64,000 bases of DNA from Halomonas sp. TD01 (GTDB lineage Bacteria; Pseudomonadota; Gammaproteobacteria; Pseudomonadales; Halomonadaceae), in contig NZ_OV350343.1 in NCBI RefSeq assembly GCF_923868895.1, positions 124,001 to 188,000 of the forward strand, read 5' to 3'. The position numbers and the translations under genes are program-made. Positions within the stretch are counted from its first letter, which is position 1; each line of letters opens with the position of its first letter. The notes under the pieces are model-generated. The model was not told where the DNA came from. It saw nothing but the letters and a program-made list of their open reading frames with translations, and did not search any database. This document shows, piece by piece, positions 35,075-44,268 of the stretch.

Positions 35075-35938
35075 ATGAGCGACAACACGACTTATACGCC
35101 ACCGCGGGTTTGGAAATGGGAACCTGGTAACGGTGGAAAATTCGCTAACATCAATCGCCCCATTGCTGGTGCGACCCACGAGAAAGCATTACCCGTGGGT
35201 AAGCATCCGCTGCAGCTCTACTCTCTTGCAACCCCAAACGGCGTAAAAGTCACGGTAATGCTTGAAGAGCTGCTAGAACAGGGTATTAAACAAGCGGAAT
35301 ACGATGCTCACCTGATACAAATTGGCGAAGGTGATCAGTTTGGTAGCGGCTTTGTTGAGGTAAACCCCAACTCTAAAATTCCAGCGCTAATGGATCACAG
35401 CACCACCCCGCCCCAGCGGGTCTTTGAGTCAGGAGCGATTCTGCTTTATTTGGCTGAGAAATTTGGTGCGTTCTTACCCAATGACCCGGCGAAGCGAACC
35501 GAGTGCCTCTCCTGGTTATTTTGGCAAATGGGCAGTGCGCCCATGCTTGGCGGTGGCTTTGGTCACTTTTATGCTTACGCACCAGAAAAATATCAGTACC
35601 CGATTGATCGCTATACCATGGAAGTGAAACGCCAGCTTGATGTACTGGATCGCCACTTAGCGGATAACCGCTTTATGGCGGGAGATGAGTACACCATCGC
35701 GGATATGGCGATTCACCCGTGGTACGGCGCATTGGTGAAAAACCGCGTGTATGAAGCAGCTGAGTTTCTAGAAGCCCATACCTACCAGAACGTTTTACGC
35801 TGGACCGAAGAGATTGACGCACGCCCTGCCGTGCAACGTGGGCGAATGGTTAACCGCACCTGGGGAGAACCTAACGAACAGCTCCACGAACGCCACGATG
35901 CCAGTGACTTTATTAACAAGACCGAAGATAAACGTTAA
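35075..35938 (+). CDS. yghU: YghU-type glutathione-dependent disulfide oxidoreductase (GST fold)
   Basis: Nu-class glutathione transferase with disulfide reductase activity, 287 residues. The start is the ATG at 35075 (GAGGA ribosome site). Family features: N-terminal YTPPRVWKWE, a thioredoxin-fold half with LATPNGVKVTVMLEE and NPNSKIPAL, ESGAILLYLAEKFG, and the all-helical C-terminal half. Relatives bind two glutathiones. It is followed by an 11-bp inverted repeat that may end the transcript. Confidence 0.93.
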   Translation: MSDNTTYTPPRVWKWEPGNGGKFANINRPIAGATHEKALPVGKHPLQLYSLATPNGVKVTVMLEELLEQGIKQAEYDAHLIQIGEGDQFGSGFVEVNPNSKIPALMDHSTTPPQRVFESGAILLYLAEKFGAFLPNDPAKRTECLSWLFWQMGSAPMLGGGFGHFYAYAPEKYQYPIDRYTMEVKRQLDVLDRHLADNRFMAGDEYTIADMAIHPWYGALVKNRVYEAAEFLEAHTYQNVLRWTEEIDARPAVQRGRMVNRTWGEPNEQLHERHDASDFINKTEDKR

Positions 35939-35944
35939 ACCCGG

Positions 35945-35979
35945 AATCAATGCGAACCGCCGCAGCTGTCGCATTGATT
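35945..35979 (+). terminator. Inverted repeat after yghU, possible terminator
   Basis: Arms AATCAATGCGA and TCGCATTGATT (11 bp, perfect) enclose a 13-nt loop 7 nt after the yghU stop. No T-run follows, so termination strength is uncertain. Confidence 0.4.
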
Positions 35980-36080
35980 AACTACCGCCAAGGATGGCGA
36001 TTTATCCGTTCTTCGCAATCAACCTTTTTCACTATCGATCTTTATTTTATTGTCCATAGCGTGTTTGCCAGAGGCAGTCC

Positions 36081-36311
36081 ATGTTTGATCCAAAGTACGC
36101 CCAGCTGATATTTTCCTTCTTAATGGCACTGTTTATGTCGTGCATTATGTCGCTGGTGATTACGCTCTACAATGTCGGCTTTATTGATGGCATCATCTTT
36201 GTTTGGTTGAAAGCGTGGCTATTTGCTTTCGCGGTTGCTCTACCGGTAATTAATTTAGTAGCACCTATCGTACGACGCTTGGTAAAGGTGCTTATTAAAC
36301 ATTCACACTAA
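36081..36311 (+). CDS. DUF2798 small membrane protein
   Basis: 76-residue protein with two predicted helices separated by a short loop. The PKYAQLIFSFLMALFMSCIMSLVITLYNVG start and the LPVINLVAPIVRRLV end are typical of DUF2798 proteins. Function unknown. It stands alone between yghU and the TonB receptor gene on the other strand. A 7-bp stem with AGAGCCG/CGGCTCT arms (36362-36392) lies downstream. Confidence 0.85.
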   Translation: MFDPKYAQLIFSFLMALFMSCIMSLVITLYNVGFIDGIIFVWLKAWLFAFAVALPVINLVAPIVRRLVKVLIKHSH

Positions 36312-36420
36312 ATATTCATACTAAACACCCAGGCCCAACATCCAAACTTAGCTCCGTTGATAGAGCCGAGCCTGTGTCACAAGCCCGGCTCTAGCGTAGC
36401 CGCCGTTGTAATATCGCTAC

Positions 36421-38532
36421 TTAGAACTGGTACCGAACATTACCTGTAATGCTACGGCGGTCGCCATATCCACAATCGCCACCTTCGTAGCGGCACCAGG
36501 AAATGGTTTCTTCATCCGTGGCATTTTTCACATCAACCGAGAAGTCCCACTCGCCCACCGTATAGCCCACCATGGCGTCATAAAGCGTGTTAGAAGGCAC
36601 AACGGGGGCATTGCCAGAACCAACATTATCCCCTACGTAGCGCACTCCTGCGCCAATACGCCAGTTGCTACCGACATAAAGACGGTTCCACCAGGAGGCC
36701 TGCTCTTCGGCAACGAACGGTAGCCGAGCACCCGTGCTATCGTTGGTCGCGTTTATATTGGTATACGCTAGCTGCGTCTCGAATTGCTGCCAGCGTTTAT
36801 TGACCTGCAGCTCCCAGCCATCTACCACAGCACCCACTTGCTCTACACCGCCCGGTGTTGCGCCATCGCTGACTCGGTTATGCTGGGTAATATCAAAGTA
36901 AGCCGCGCTAATTGCCAACGACTGATCTGGCGAGATGTACTTAAAGCCAATCTCTTCTTGGTCACCGGTGGTAGGTTTCAACGGGCTGGGGTTCGCCGTG
37001 CCATCGCTGCCCAGATTCATCGAAAAGGCTTCCGCGTAGCTCACATAAGGCGAGAAGCCGTTATCAAAGCGGTACATCAGCCCCAGCCGCCCAGTTGTTT
37101 CACCTTCATCGCTAACCGTGTCGGGCCCTGACAACGCTAGCGTACGATTTTCTGCCCAGTCTCGTCGCAAGCCTGCGGATACAACGACCGGCCCGATTTC
37201 AATATGGTCGGCAAGATACACCCCGACCTGCTCGATTTCATTGTCGGGGCGATCGGTTGGGCTGAGCGCGTCTAGCTTCAGGTTGCCGTATTGGGGGTTA
37301 TACACATTAAAGCGGCCGCCCTCGCCATACCCGTAATAGTAGTTATCCTGAGACCAACGGGCATCCTGACGATCAATACCGGTAATCAGCGTATGCTGGG
37401 TGCCACCCACTTCAAACGTTCCTTCCATACGCGCATCTATATTCAAAATACGCGTATCCGCATCTGCCATGAAGATCGTACGATTCACATCACCGCTGGC
37501 ATCAGGAATACTGGGGATATCTACCCAATGTTCGCGAGTTTCGGTGCGAGAATTGGTGTAGCGCGCGGTGGCTGAAAAACCCCAGTTATCGTTCAACTGG
37601 TGATCAACAAACAGCGTTGCTTCAGTTTTTTCGCTGTCATAACGATCCCAGCCAGGTTCACCGACAAAGCGTTCAGAACCAATAAAGCCTTTTGAACCCG
37701 GCTCTAACGTGCCGACCTGAGGCAAGAACTGGGCAGACACCTGACTTTTATCTTCCTGGCGATTAAGTAGCAGCGTGATACTGGTATCGTCACTGGGACG
37801 CCAGGTAAACGAAGGTGCGATTAAGTAACCGTCATCGGCAACGTGGTCCACCTGAGTGTCGCTATCGCGCGCCAAACCAACGACCCGATACAAAAATGTG
37901 CCCTCTTCATCCGCAGCGCCAGTGAAATCAAATGCTAGCTGTTTGCGATCAAAAGAGCCGTACTGTGCCCAAACCTCTCCACTACGCTCTTCTTGGGGAA
38001 GCTTAGAAACACCATTAATAATGCCACCAAGATCTGCTTGGCCGTAAAGCATGGAAGACGGTCCACGCAGCACTTCGACACTTTCCAGCGCATAAACATT
38101 TGTTCGCACCGTATTATAAGAGCCATACAATTGGCGCAAACCATCCAAATAGCGCCCAGCATCTAGCCCACGTACTTTGGCACTATCGCCACGGGTATCA
38201 AACCCAAAGTTACCGGCGTAAACACCGGGGGTGTAGAGCAACGCATCCTGAATATTTTTAGCACCGCTGTCTTGTATAAACTCTCGATCGATAACCGACA
38301 TAGAGAATGGCTGTTCTGCCAGCGGCACATCAAGCTTACCAACACTGGGATCTCGCTCAGCATCAATGTAGCCGAAGCGCCCTGCTGCGTCGGCAGTCAC
38401 TTCGACTGTGCCAAGGTCGACGCTGTCATTAGTTGCGCTGTCTTGCGCATGAACGGCTGACATAGCCGCAGTCGACGTCAGCGCTACAGCAACGCTTAGC
38501 CGACGCAATCGAAAAGTAGGTGTAAAGGTCAT
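36421..38532 (-). CDS. TonB-dependent siderophore receptor
   Basis: Outer-membrane receptor of 703 residues. A signal peptide ends SAVHA-QD. The N-terminal plug domain (about residues 50-165) has a TonB-box-like VEVTAD, QPFSMSVIDREFIQDSG and SVEVLRGPSSMLYGQADLGGIINGVSK; the beta-barrel follows and ends with Phe (NVRYQF). Overall closest to ferrichrome/ferrioxamine receptors (FhuA/FoxA type). Near the C-terminus a Cys pair (WCRYEGGDCGYGDRR) is a family trait. A Fur-like box lies 30 nt upstream of the start, which fits iron regulation. Confidence 0.93.
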   Translation of the reverse strand: MTFTPTFRLRRLSVAVALTSTAAMSAVHAQDSATNDSVDLGTVEVTADAAGRFGYIDAERDPSVGKLDVPLAEQPFSMSVIDREFIQDSGAKNIQDALLYTPGVYAGNFGFDTRGDSAKVRGLDAGRYLDGLRQLYGSYNTVRTNVYALESVEVLRGPSSMLYGQADLGGIINGVSKLPQEERSGEVWAQYGSFDRKQLAFDFTGAADEEGTFLYRVVGLARDSDTQVDHVADDGYLIAPSFTWRPSDDTSITLLLNRQEDKSQVSAQFLPQVGTLEPGSKGFIGSERFVGEPGWDRYDSEKTEATLFVDHQLNDNWGFSATARYTNSRTETREHWVDIPSIPDASGDVNRTIFMADADTRILNIDARMEGTFEVGGTQHTLITGIDRQDARWSQDNYYYGYGEGGRFNVYNPQYGNLKLDALSPTDRPDNEIEQVGVYLADHIEIGPVVVSAGLRRDWAENRTLALSGPDTVSDEGETTGRLGLMYRFDNGFSPYVSYAEAFSMNLGSDGTANPSPLKPTTGDQEEIGFKYISPDQSLAISAAYFDITQHNRVSDGATPGGVEQVGAVVDGWELQVNKRWQQFETQLAYTNINATNDSTGARLPFVAEEQASWWNRLYVGSNWRIGAGVRYVGDNVGSGNAPVVPSNTLYDAMVGYTVGEWDFSVDVKNATDEETISWCRYEGGDCGYGDRRSITGNVRYQF

Positions 38533-38561
38533 TTGAATAGGATTCCAGAGCGAATGTTAAA

Positions 38562-38580
38562 GTTAATGATAGTAATTTTT
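38562..38580. promoter_or_regulatory. Fur-box-like site before the siderophore receptor gene
   Basis: GTTAATGATAGTAATTTTT matches the 19-bp consensus GATAATGATAATCATTATC at 14 positions and lies 30-48 nt before the receptor's ATG on the minus strand. Confidence 0.55.
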
Positions 38581-38680
38581 ATTCGCAAAAATATAGAGAC
38601 CTAACCAAACGATGTCAATGCGCCCATAAGGCGACGTGGCAGAAGACAATAGCGGCGCTAGAAATGGACTTGGAAGGGAA

Positions 38681-38710
38681 CCTCTCCTGCTGGCAGCCCT
38701 GCAGGAGAGG
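38681..38710 (-). terminator. Hairpin between a small membrane gene and the receptor
   Basis: A perfect 10-bp stem (CCTCTCCTGC/GCAGGAGAGG) with a 10-nt loop lies 46 nt past the stop of the gene at 38756. On the minus strand it is followed by TTCCCTTCC, a weak T-rich tail. Confidence 0.45.
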
Positions 38711-38755
38711 GAAATAAAACAAAAGCTATCAACAAGAAGTCAAAACACCTGCTAC

Positions 38756-39073
38756 TTACTGAATACGAGAGTTATTCAGCGCGTAATTCCAAACACGATA
38801 GAAGTAAAAAATATACCCAAGACCAAACGTTAAAATTGAGATAATCATCCACAAAATGATATGACCAATATTGCTAAAAATATTGATATCACACACCATC
38901 TTACGCTCTGCACCAGTTGCAATATCCACGACTGAAGTGCGATTAATCACAAAGCGTGAAAACGAATAGGGGAAGAAAAACAGTGCAATCCCGAAGGTAA
39001 TAATCGTTAGCACCACCCAAATCAACAAGTGGCCAATAATATCTAGAATAGAGAGATTCGCTTTAATATTCAC
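38756..39073 (-). CDS. Small membrane protein, probably DUF6693
   Basis: 105-residue protein beginning at GTG 39073. Two related halves are visible, each with a hydrophobic helix and the pattern IGHLLIWVVLTIITFGIALFFFPY / IGHIILWMIISILTFGLGYIFYFYR, so it looks internally duplicated. I think this is the DUF6693 type, but not surely. No partner gene is evident. Function unknown. Confidence 0.75.
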   Translation of the reverse strand: MNIKANLSILDIIGHLLIWVVLTIITFGIALFFFPYSFSRFVINRTSVVDIATGAERKMVCDINIFSNIGHIILWMIISILTFGLGYIFYFYRVWNYALNNSRIQ

Positions 39074-39181
39074 GGTGCGCCCTTAAACGTTAAGAAACAA
39101 AGTGGCGCAGATTACCACCCACGTGTGTAAGCGTGAATGAAAAATTGCCGTCATGGCTATAAATTTATGATTTTTAATCGT

Positions 39182-39703
39182 TTAGTGAAGTCCACGAACG
39201 CCGTTCAGGCTTGAACCTGTACCTTCATCTTCCCGCTTAACAACACTAAGCGATCCATCTGTTTCAAGTACAACTGCTTGCGCTGCTTCTAGGCTTGCGA
39301 GGCCGCTGCTGCGGACGGCAGAGCGCACTTCGTCTTTGGTGACCCGTGCTCGGCGCAGGGAGGCCGTTAAAAATTTGCCACGGTACAGCAGCATCAATGG
39401 TTCGCCCGTCACCAACCGCTTTACCCAACTAACGCGTACGCTAAGCCATGTAATCACAAACTGAAGTGAAATCAGCAAGGCTAATGCCAGCGCTCCCTCT
39501 GCTAAAGCTACGTCTTTTGAAAGCAGCACGGTGGCCAACGTAGACCCCAGTGCAACAGTCACAATCAAGTCAAAGGCATTCATTTTAGACAGCGTGCGAT
39601 TTCCCGAAATACGCAAAAACGCGACCAGCACGCCATAAGCAAGTACCCCAACGATCAACGTACGCAGCAAACTTTCCCAGCCGCTATAAAAGACCATATC
39701 CAT
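39182..39703 (-). CDS. DUF421 (YetF-like) membrane protein
   Basis: 173-residue protein with three N-terminal helices and a C-terminal cytoplasmic DUF421 domain (LLYRGKFLTASLRRARVTKDEVRSAVRSSG). ATG at 39703 has AGGAG nine bases upstream; the TTG at 39712 is rejected as there is no spacer to AGGAG. The SGNRTLSKMNAFDLIVTVALGSTLA segment is the family hallmark. Function in the envelope is unknown. Confidence 0.88.
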   Translation of the reverse strand: MDMVFYSGWESLLRTLIVGVLAYGVLVAFLRISGNRTLSKMNAFDLIVTVALGSTLATVLLSKDVALAEGALALALLISLQFVITWLSVRVSWVKRLVTGEPLMLLYRGKFLTASLRRARVTKDEVRSAVRSSGLASLEAAQAVVLETDGSLSVVKREDEGTGSSLNGVRGLH

Positions 39704-39776
39704 ATGAATCAACTCCTAAATGGTTATTAATGAGGAACATCTGGAGCCTTCCTATATTCAGGGTAGCAACCACCAC

Positions 39777-40097
39777 CTAGGAGTGCGATGCCCACCACTC
39801 CGCATACGAGCTATTGTGAGGGGCAAGACCACCTTCATCGGGGGCGCCGTCCTGCCACCATACCGGGCCGCGCTCCCCCAGCAGTTCCTTGGCAGACTGC
39901 ACCGCCTCGCGTGCTTGGCGTAGCGCTATTTCATCGTTTTGTTGCTGAGCAGTGCGCACCGCTCGGCGGGCTTTCATCAGCGCCTTTATGTGGGTACGTT
40001 TTTCATCATCGCTCAAGCGTGGGTCGGTACAGCGCCATAGCCGGTTTTTAGCCACAAAATAGCGGCCATCCGGCGTATGTGAGTACTTGTTGGCCAT
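39777..40097 (-). CDS. Conserved small hypothetical protein
   Basis: 106-residue soluble protein. I recall near-identical opening HTPDGRYFVAKNRLWRC and GERGPVWWQDGAPDEGG blocks in other gammaproteobacterial hypotheticals. The middle (residues 35-75) is a charged helical stretch with Ala/Arg/Gln repeats, and the end carries an EWW motif. No known domain. It is followed by the LpxR gene upstream on the same strand (26 nt), so the two may share a transcript. It is called because of its conservation. Confidence 0.7.
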   Translation of the reverse strand: MANKYSHTPDGRYFVAKNRLWRCTDPRLSDDEKRTHIKALMKARRAVRTAQQQNDEIALRQAREAVQSAKELLGERGPVWWQDGAPDEGGLAPHNSSYAEWWASHS

Positions 40098-40123
40098 ACC
40101 GCCCCCTTCCGCTTATTGTTTTA

Positions 40124-41113
40124 CTAAAAGCGTTTCGTTAGCGTAATTGAACCGAATTTGTCTTGCTCATCTTGTCCGTCAAACTCACGCGTACGCTGAA
40201 CAGCGGCGTACGTCACCTGCCAATCTTCCCAGGCCATGGCAAGCCCGGCGGAGGCTTCTGCTACCCATTCTTCACGGTCAACAGAATGGCTATCTCTAAA
40301 CGTATTACCATCAAGTGTTAAGTTCTGCGCCATGTAGTAGCCTTCTACATTCGCAAACAGATACCACTGCCACCCACGATGGCCACTCATTAAATGGCGG
40401 CTGCCCGGGTTAGGTGTCAGCGTAGGAATGCCTTCGGCATCGTCCCCCCAGCGTGCGCTATAGCCAGCACTTGCATAGGTATACAAGTTGCCTAACGCTG
40501 CGCCCACACTGGGGCCGTGGGAGAACTGTTTACCTGCTAGCGGTATGTCATTCCACCAGTGGCGACGAACGGTTACATTCACCAGCGCCTCATCGCCCAG
40601 CTGGTTTTTCCAACCACGGGGGCGGTCGCTATCGGTGACACGGTGTACTTCACGCTGAATACTGTCGGCGAGCGAGGAGGGCCCCACGACACCAATATCA
40701 AGATGTAAATCGGTGGCTTGCGTCCACGGCCCCATCGGTACATCTTCATAAAGCGACAGGCCGCCGTAGACAAGACCTGCATAGGGGCGGTCATCTTCTA
40801 TCAGAGAGTGGCGTTCGATATTGTTCGGCGTATAAATCTGGTGAATTAAGCGATAAGACGCTCTATCCGCTTGGCCGATAAAGCTATCGGGCAGCGCCGT
40901 CGCAAGGCGTTGCAGCCAACTTTGTGCTTGCGGCGTAAAGGTCCAGTTAAGCTCAAAACCACTGGTGAAGTGGCCGTCATCGCTGCTAGCAAGGCCATCA
41001 TTTTCAAGCTTAACCGACAGGGAACTGTCGCTAGCTATAGCCAATGAGGGCAGTAAGCTTAACGGCAAAATAATGGGCAGTACCTTCCAGCATAGTGCGG
41101 AGGTATTGTTCAT
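40124..41113 (-). CDS. lpxR: Lipid A 3-O-deacylase LpxR family protein
   Basis: Outer-membrane beta-barrel enzyme (DUF2219/LpxR), 329 residues. A signal peptide ends SLAIA-SD. The active-site Asn and Asp are in KLENDGLASSDDGHFTSG; the DDRPYAGLVYGGLSL and TQATDLHLDIGVVGP segments are family motifs, and the protein ends in Phe as barrels do. Salmonella LpxR removes the 3'-acyloxyacyl chain of lipid A in a Ca-dependent way. Whether this protein is active is untested. Confidence 0.9.
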   Translation of the reverse strand: MNNTSALCWKVLPIILPLSLLPSLAIASDSSLSVKLENDGLASSDDGHFTSGFELNWTFTPQAQSWLQRLATALPDSFIGQADRASYRLIHQIYTPNNIERHSLIEDDRPYAGLVYGGLSLYEDVPMGPWTQATDLHLDIGVVGPSSLADSIQREVHRVTDSDRPRGWKNQLGDEALVNVTVRRHWWNDIPLAGKQFSHGPSVGAALGNLYTYASAGYSARWGDDAEGIPTLTPNPGSRHLMSGHRGWQWYLFANVEGYYMAQNLTLDGNTFRDSHSVDREEWVAEASAGLAMAWEDWQVTYAAVQRTREFDGQDEQDKFGSITLTKRF

Positions 41114-41190
41114 AGCTCAATCCTTGAGTATCGGGGGGAGGCAAGAGTGTTCAATCATTAACAAACATGAATGATTGCATGTAATAGCAC

Positions 41191-41228
41191 GAATAGATAG
41201 CAAGCGTACTTTCTTGCTATCTATTCGC
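41191..41228 (-). terminator. 15-bp perfect inverted repeat between YaeQ and LpxR genes
   Basis: CGAATAGATAGCAAG and its complement are separated by 8 nt. It lies after the yaeQ stop and before the lpxR start on the minus strand; no clear T-run follows. It may be a terminator or an operator-like element upstream of lpxR. Confidence 0.4.
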
Positions 41229-41304
41229 TAACTCAGTGCCTATCACGACATCCTGTCGTGAAAAAACGTCACCACACCATGGCCAAAACCTAGTGCTGAA
41301 TCCG

Positions 41305-41844
41305 TTAGCGGTCTCGCAGTAGCCATTGCGGCGTGATTTCATGCTGGCCATTTTCATCGGTAATAAACAGCGAACCGTCGCTGATCATTACTGCCCAATT
41401 AATAGACCGCGGCAAATCCGCCGCGATGGTCGTAAGTGCCTCTTGGGGTAGCCCTGCCACATGAACATTTTTGAGTGCTGCCACTGCCGGTAACACTTTA
41501 TTTTCCCACAGATCCACTCGCCCATAAGCCAACAGCGAAACACGCTCCGCACGGCGTGAACACCAAGTAAGACGTTCGGCATCAGGCAGGCCCACTTCTA
41601 TCCAATGAAGCACGCGGCCATCCAAGCTTTTTTCCCACAAGGCAGGCTCGTCGACATCGGAAAGGCCGCGACCAAAAGCGAGCGATTCGCTGTACCACAG
41701 TAGGTAGGCGATCAAGCGTGCGCACATTCGGTCTTCGGTTTCAGAAGGGTGGCGGGCCACCGTAAAACGCAGCGTCTCAAAGACATTGCGATCAAGGTCC
41801 GTCAGGTTGACATCAACTTTGTAGGGGGTAGCACTCAACGCCAT
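41305..41844 (-). CDS. yaeQ: YaeQ family protein
   Basis: Restriction-endonuclease-like fold protein of unknown function, 179 residues. MALSATPYKVDVNLTDLDR, HPSETEDRMCARLIAYLL and the WIEVGLPDAERLTWCSRRAERV segment with Glu/Asp residues typical of the fold are present. E. coli YaeQ was once linked to RfaH suppression; a catalytic role is not proven. Adjacent to the GST gene (65 nt) with the same strand. Confidence 0.92.
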   Translation of the reverse strand: MALSATPYKVDVNLTDLDRNVFETLRFTVARHPSETEDRMCARLIAYLLWYSESLAFGRGLSDVDEPALWEKSLDGRVLHWIEVGLPDAERLTWCSRRAERVSLLAYGRVDLWENKVLPAVAALKNVHVAGLPQEALTTIAADLPRSINWAVMISDGSLFITDENGQHEITPQWLLRDR

Positions 41845-41909
41845 TGGAGATATCCATCTAAAATTTGCGCCAGTGTAGCGGATTTATCGAAACACAGGGC
41901 GGCAGTGCG

Positions 41910-42605
41910 CTATACCGCGCGGTAATCGTTTAATAAAGTGGCGTTTTTAATCGTGTCCTGCTCATGCATTGGCTCACGCCAGGTTTCTGCCAACGCTGCC
42001 TGGTACCACTCTTCCATGGCCGGATGGGCCAGTAGACGCTGAACATAAGCCTGTGATGCTTCGCTCAGCGGCAGGTTAAAGGTCTGTACCCGAAACGCAA
42101 CAGGCGCGTAAAACGCATCAACAGCAGACAGCTTTTCCCCTGCCAAAAAGGGCCCCCCAAAGCGTTCAAGCCCTTCCTGCCATAGCGTATCCAGCCGTGC
42201 CAAATTGTTGTTTAGACCTGCTGAAAGCTCTTTAAGCCCAACACGCACGCCGCAGTTCATTGGACACTCAGCGCGCAGTGCACCAAACCCGCTGTGCATT
42301 TCAGCGCTGGCACAACGTGCCCAGGCGCGTGCTGCTTTGTCTTCCGGCCACACACTTGGGTACGTTTCAGCAAGATACTCAACAATAGCCAACGAGTCCC
42401 ATACCGCCACCTCATCATCCGAATCCACCAAACATGGCACCAAGCCAGAAGGTGAGAAACGCGTAAAGGTGGCATGACTGTCCCCCACCCCACCTTCAAA
42501 TGGCATAACATGTTCATTGAAGGGGATATTCAGCGCCTTCATTAGCACCCAAGGGCGCAGCGACCAAGACGAGTAATTCTTGTTGGCGATATACAGATCA
42601 AACAT
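41910..42605 (-). CDS. Glutathione S-transferase family protein
   Basis: Cytosolic GST of 231 residues with a thioredoxin-like N-terminal half. NKNYSSWSLRPWVLMKALNIPF holds the catalytic Ser, VPCLVDSD and WDSLAIVEYLAETYP the glutathione-binding motif; the C-terminal half is all-helical. It belongs to the MaiA/zeta-like or YfcF-like group; substrate unknown. AAGGA lies before the ATG. Confidence 0.9.
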   Translation of the reverse strand: MFDLYIANKNYSSWSLRPWVLMKALNIPFNEHVMPFEGGVGDSHATFTRFSPSGLVPCLVDSDDEVAVWDSLAIVEYLAETYPSVWPEDKAARAWARCASAEMHSGFGALRAECPMNCGVRVGLKELSAGLNNNLARLDTLWQEGLERFGGPFLAGEKLSAVDAFYAPVAFRVQTFNLPLSEASQAYVQRLLAHPAMEEWYQAALAETWREPMHEQDTIKNATLLNDYRAV

Positions 42606-42644
42606 GCAACATTCCTTGTATAGGAAGTTAATAAGCAGCCATTC

Positions 42645-43262
42645 TTAACGCGCCGCCTGGGCTAAGGTATTGCCTCCTAATCCCATTAATACGCCGCCGC
42701 CGATGCGTTGAATCAACCTGGAGGGGCCATGGGACTTTTGTAGCCACTCCCGCAGCGGGCTGGCCAGCAGCACCACCATGACATCTGCAGAAGAGAACAA
42801 CATATTGGTGGCGACACCTAGCCAAAGCAGTTGCCATGCCACCGGTATAACGCTGTCGGGCTGAACAAATTGAGGTAGAAACGCTACGAAGAAGAGCGCC
42901 GTCTTAGGATTGAGCACTTCTACCAGAAAGCTGTCACGCAGTACGCGCTTAGTAGTAGCCAGTGGAACTTCGTCGCCATGGGAGCGAATGCCTTGCTTCC
43001 ATAAACGCAGCCCCATCCAGAGCAGGTAAAGCCCTCCGATGATCTTCATGGCAATGTAAGCTGGCGGAATGGCCGCAAACAGCAGCGCCAAGCCTAGCGC
43101 GGCAGCAATAACGTGGACGTAGCAACCGATATGTACACCGATAACCGCTAACCATCCTGCGCGTCGGCCTCGCCCCAGGGTTTGCGCTGCGGTGTACAAC
43201 ATCGCTGGTCCGGGTAGATAAGCAAAACCAAGCGCGGCAATTAAAAACGCGGCCCATTGCAT
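42645..43262 (-). CDS. LysE/RhtB-type exporter
   Basis: Amino-acid or homoserine-type exporter with six predicted helices, 205 residues. The ATG at 43262 (MQWAAFLIAALGFAYLPGPAMLYTAAQTLGRG) gives the standard start with the PGPAM motif; the longer ORF to 43322 is not needed. The NPKTALFFVAFLPQFV motif is also diagnostic. Substrate unknown. Confidence 0.9.
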   Translation of the reverse strand: MQWAAFLIAALGFAYLPGPAMLYTAAQTLGRGRRAGWLAVIGVHIGCYVHVIAAALGLALLFAAIPPAYIAMKIIGGLYLLWMGLRLWKQGIRSHGDEVPLATTKRVLRDSFLVEVLNPKTALFFVAFLPQFVQPDSVIPVAWQLLWLGVATNMLFSSADVMVVLLASPLREWLQKSHGPSRLIQRIGGGVLMGLGGNTLAQAAR

Positions 43263-43309
43263 CGTGACAGTTCCAAAGAAATCAGAGGTAGTAAGCCTGA
43301 GAATAAAAC

Positions 43310-43333
43310 GGGGGTAGCGCAAGCGCTACCCCC
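43310..43333 (-). terminator. Rho-independent terminator after the enoyl-CoA hydratase gene
   Basis: 11-bp perfect stem (GGGGGTAGCGC/GCGCTACCCCC) with a 2-nt loop; on the minus strand GTTTTATT follows. It ends the transcript of the CoA cluster and lies just before the LysE gene. Confidence 0.8.
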
Positions 43334-43363
43334 TAAATAAGTAAAATTTGAATGAGCGAAAGC

Positions 43364-44137
43364 TTAGAAGTTAGGTTTGCGCTTCTCAACGAAAGCACTC
43401 ATGCCCTCTTTCTGCTCTTCGCCAGCAAAGCAGAACGCAAACAGGCTGGTTTCCAGCGCCAGAGCGCTACCAAGGTCTTGATCTAGCCCGTCGTGAACGG
43501 CTTGCTTAGCACCGCGCACAGACAGTGGGCCGTTACCTTTAAGCTGCTTGGTGAGCTCTTCCACATAGTTTTCAAGCTCAGCCTGGGGCATCACACGGTT
43601 AACTAGCCCAATGCGCAGCGCTTCCTGGGCATCAATTTTGCGGCCAGTGGTTACTAGGTCAATCGCCATGGCGGGACCAACACGACGCGGCAAACGCTGG
43701 GTGCCGCCAAAGCCAGGAATGACGCCTAACAACACTTCAGGCTGGCCGAAGACAGCGTTTTCACTGGCTACCGCCCAGTCGCAGGCCAGTGCCAATTCGC
43801 AGCCGCCGCCAAGGCAAAACCCGTTCACTAGCGCGACCACCGGCACGGGCAATGTTTCTAAGCGCTTGATAGTCCGCAGTGCCTGGGTAGCAAAAGCACG
43901 CGCTTCTTCTGGGGTTTTATCACGCATTTCGGTGATATCAGCACCGGCAACAAACGACTTTTCACCGGCGCCAGTGATGATGACAGCGCGTAAACGTGGG
44001 TGCGCCTCAAGTTCCACAAGGTGTTCTTCTAAGGCACTTAGCACATCGCTATTCAATGCATTCAATGCTTTAGGGCGATTTATCGTCAATCGCACCATGC
44101 CGTCGTTATCAACTTTTTCAATCACTGCATCGCTCAT
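43364..44137 (-). CDS. Enoyl-CoA hydratase
   Basis: Crotonase-fold hydratase of 257 residues, adding water to 2-enoyl-CoA. The oxyanion-hole segments FVAGADITEM and the catalytic Glu residues in NGFCLGGGCELALACD and GQPEVLLGVIPGFGGTQRLPR are intact. It is similar to short-chain hydratases (Crt type). AAGGAG precedes the ATG. The gene follows the 3-hydroxyacyl-CoA dehydrogenase gene by 131 nt. The terminator at 43310 closes the cluster. Confidence 0.95.
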   Translation of the reverse strand: MSDAVIEKVDNDGMVRLTINRPKALNALNSDVLSALEEHLVELEAHPRLRAVIITGAGEKSFVAGADITEMRDKTPEEARAFATQALRTIKRLETLPVPVVALVNGFCLGGGCELALACDWAVASENAVFGQPEVLLGVIPGFGGTQRLPRRVGPAMAIDLVTTGRKIDAQEALRIGLVNRVMPQAELENYVEELTKQLKGNGPLSVRGAKQAVHDGLDQDLGSALALETSLFAFCFAGEEQKEGMSAFVEKRKPNF

Positions 44138-44268
44138 ACAGGCTCCTTAATTGTTATTGCGCATTAAAAATGAATACCCGCCAACCCTAGCGAACGCTTG
44201 GTTGGTAGGCAATCACTTCTTTTGTCGCGCTTGACTGACCTGATCCGCTTATCCTTACTTACGCATGC

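Noticed and set aside
41245..41261. CACGACA/TGTCGTG hairpin as terminator
   Set aside because: The A-tract to its right would be a T-run before, not after, the stem on the minus strand, so it does not make a terminator for either flanking gene.
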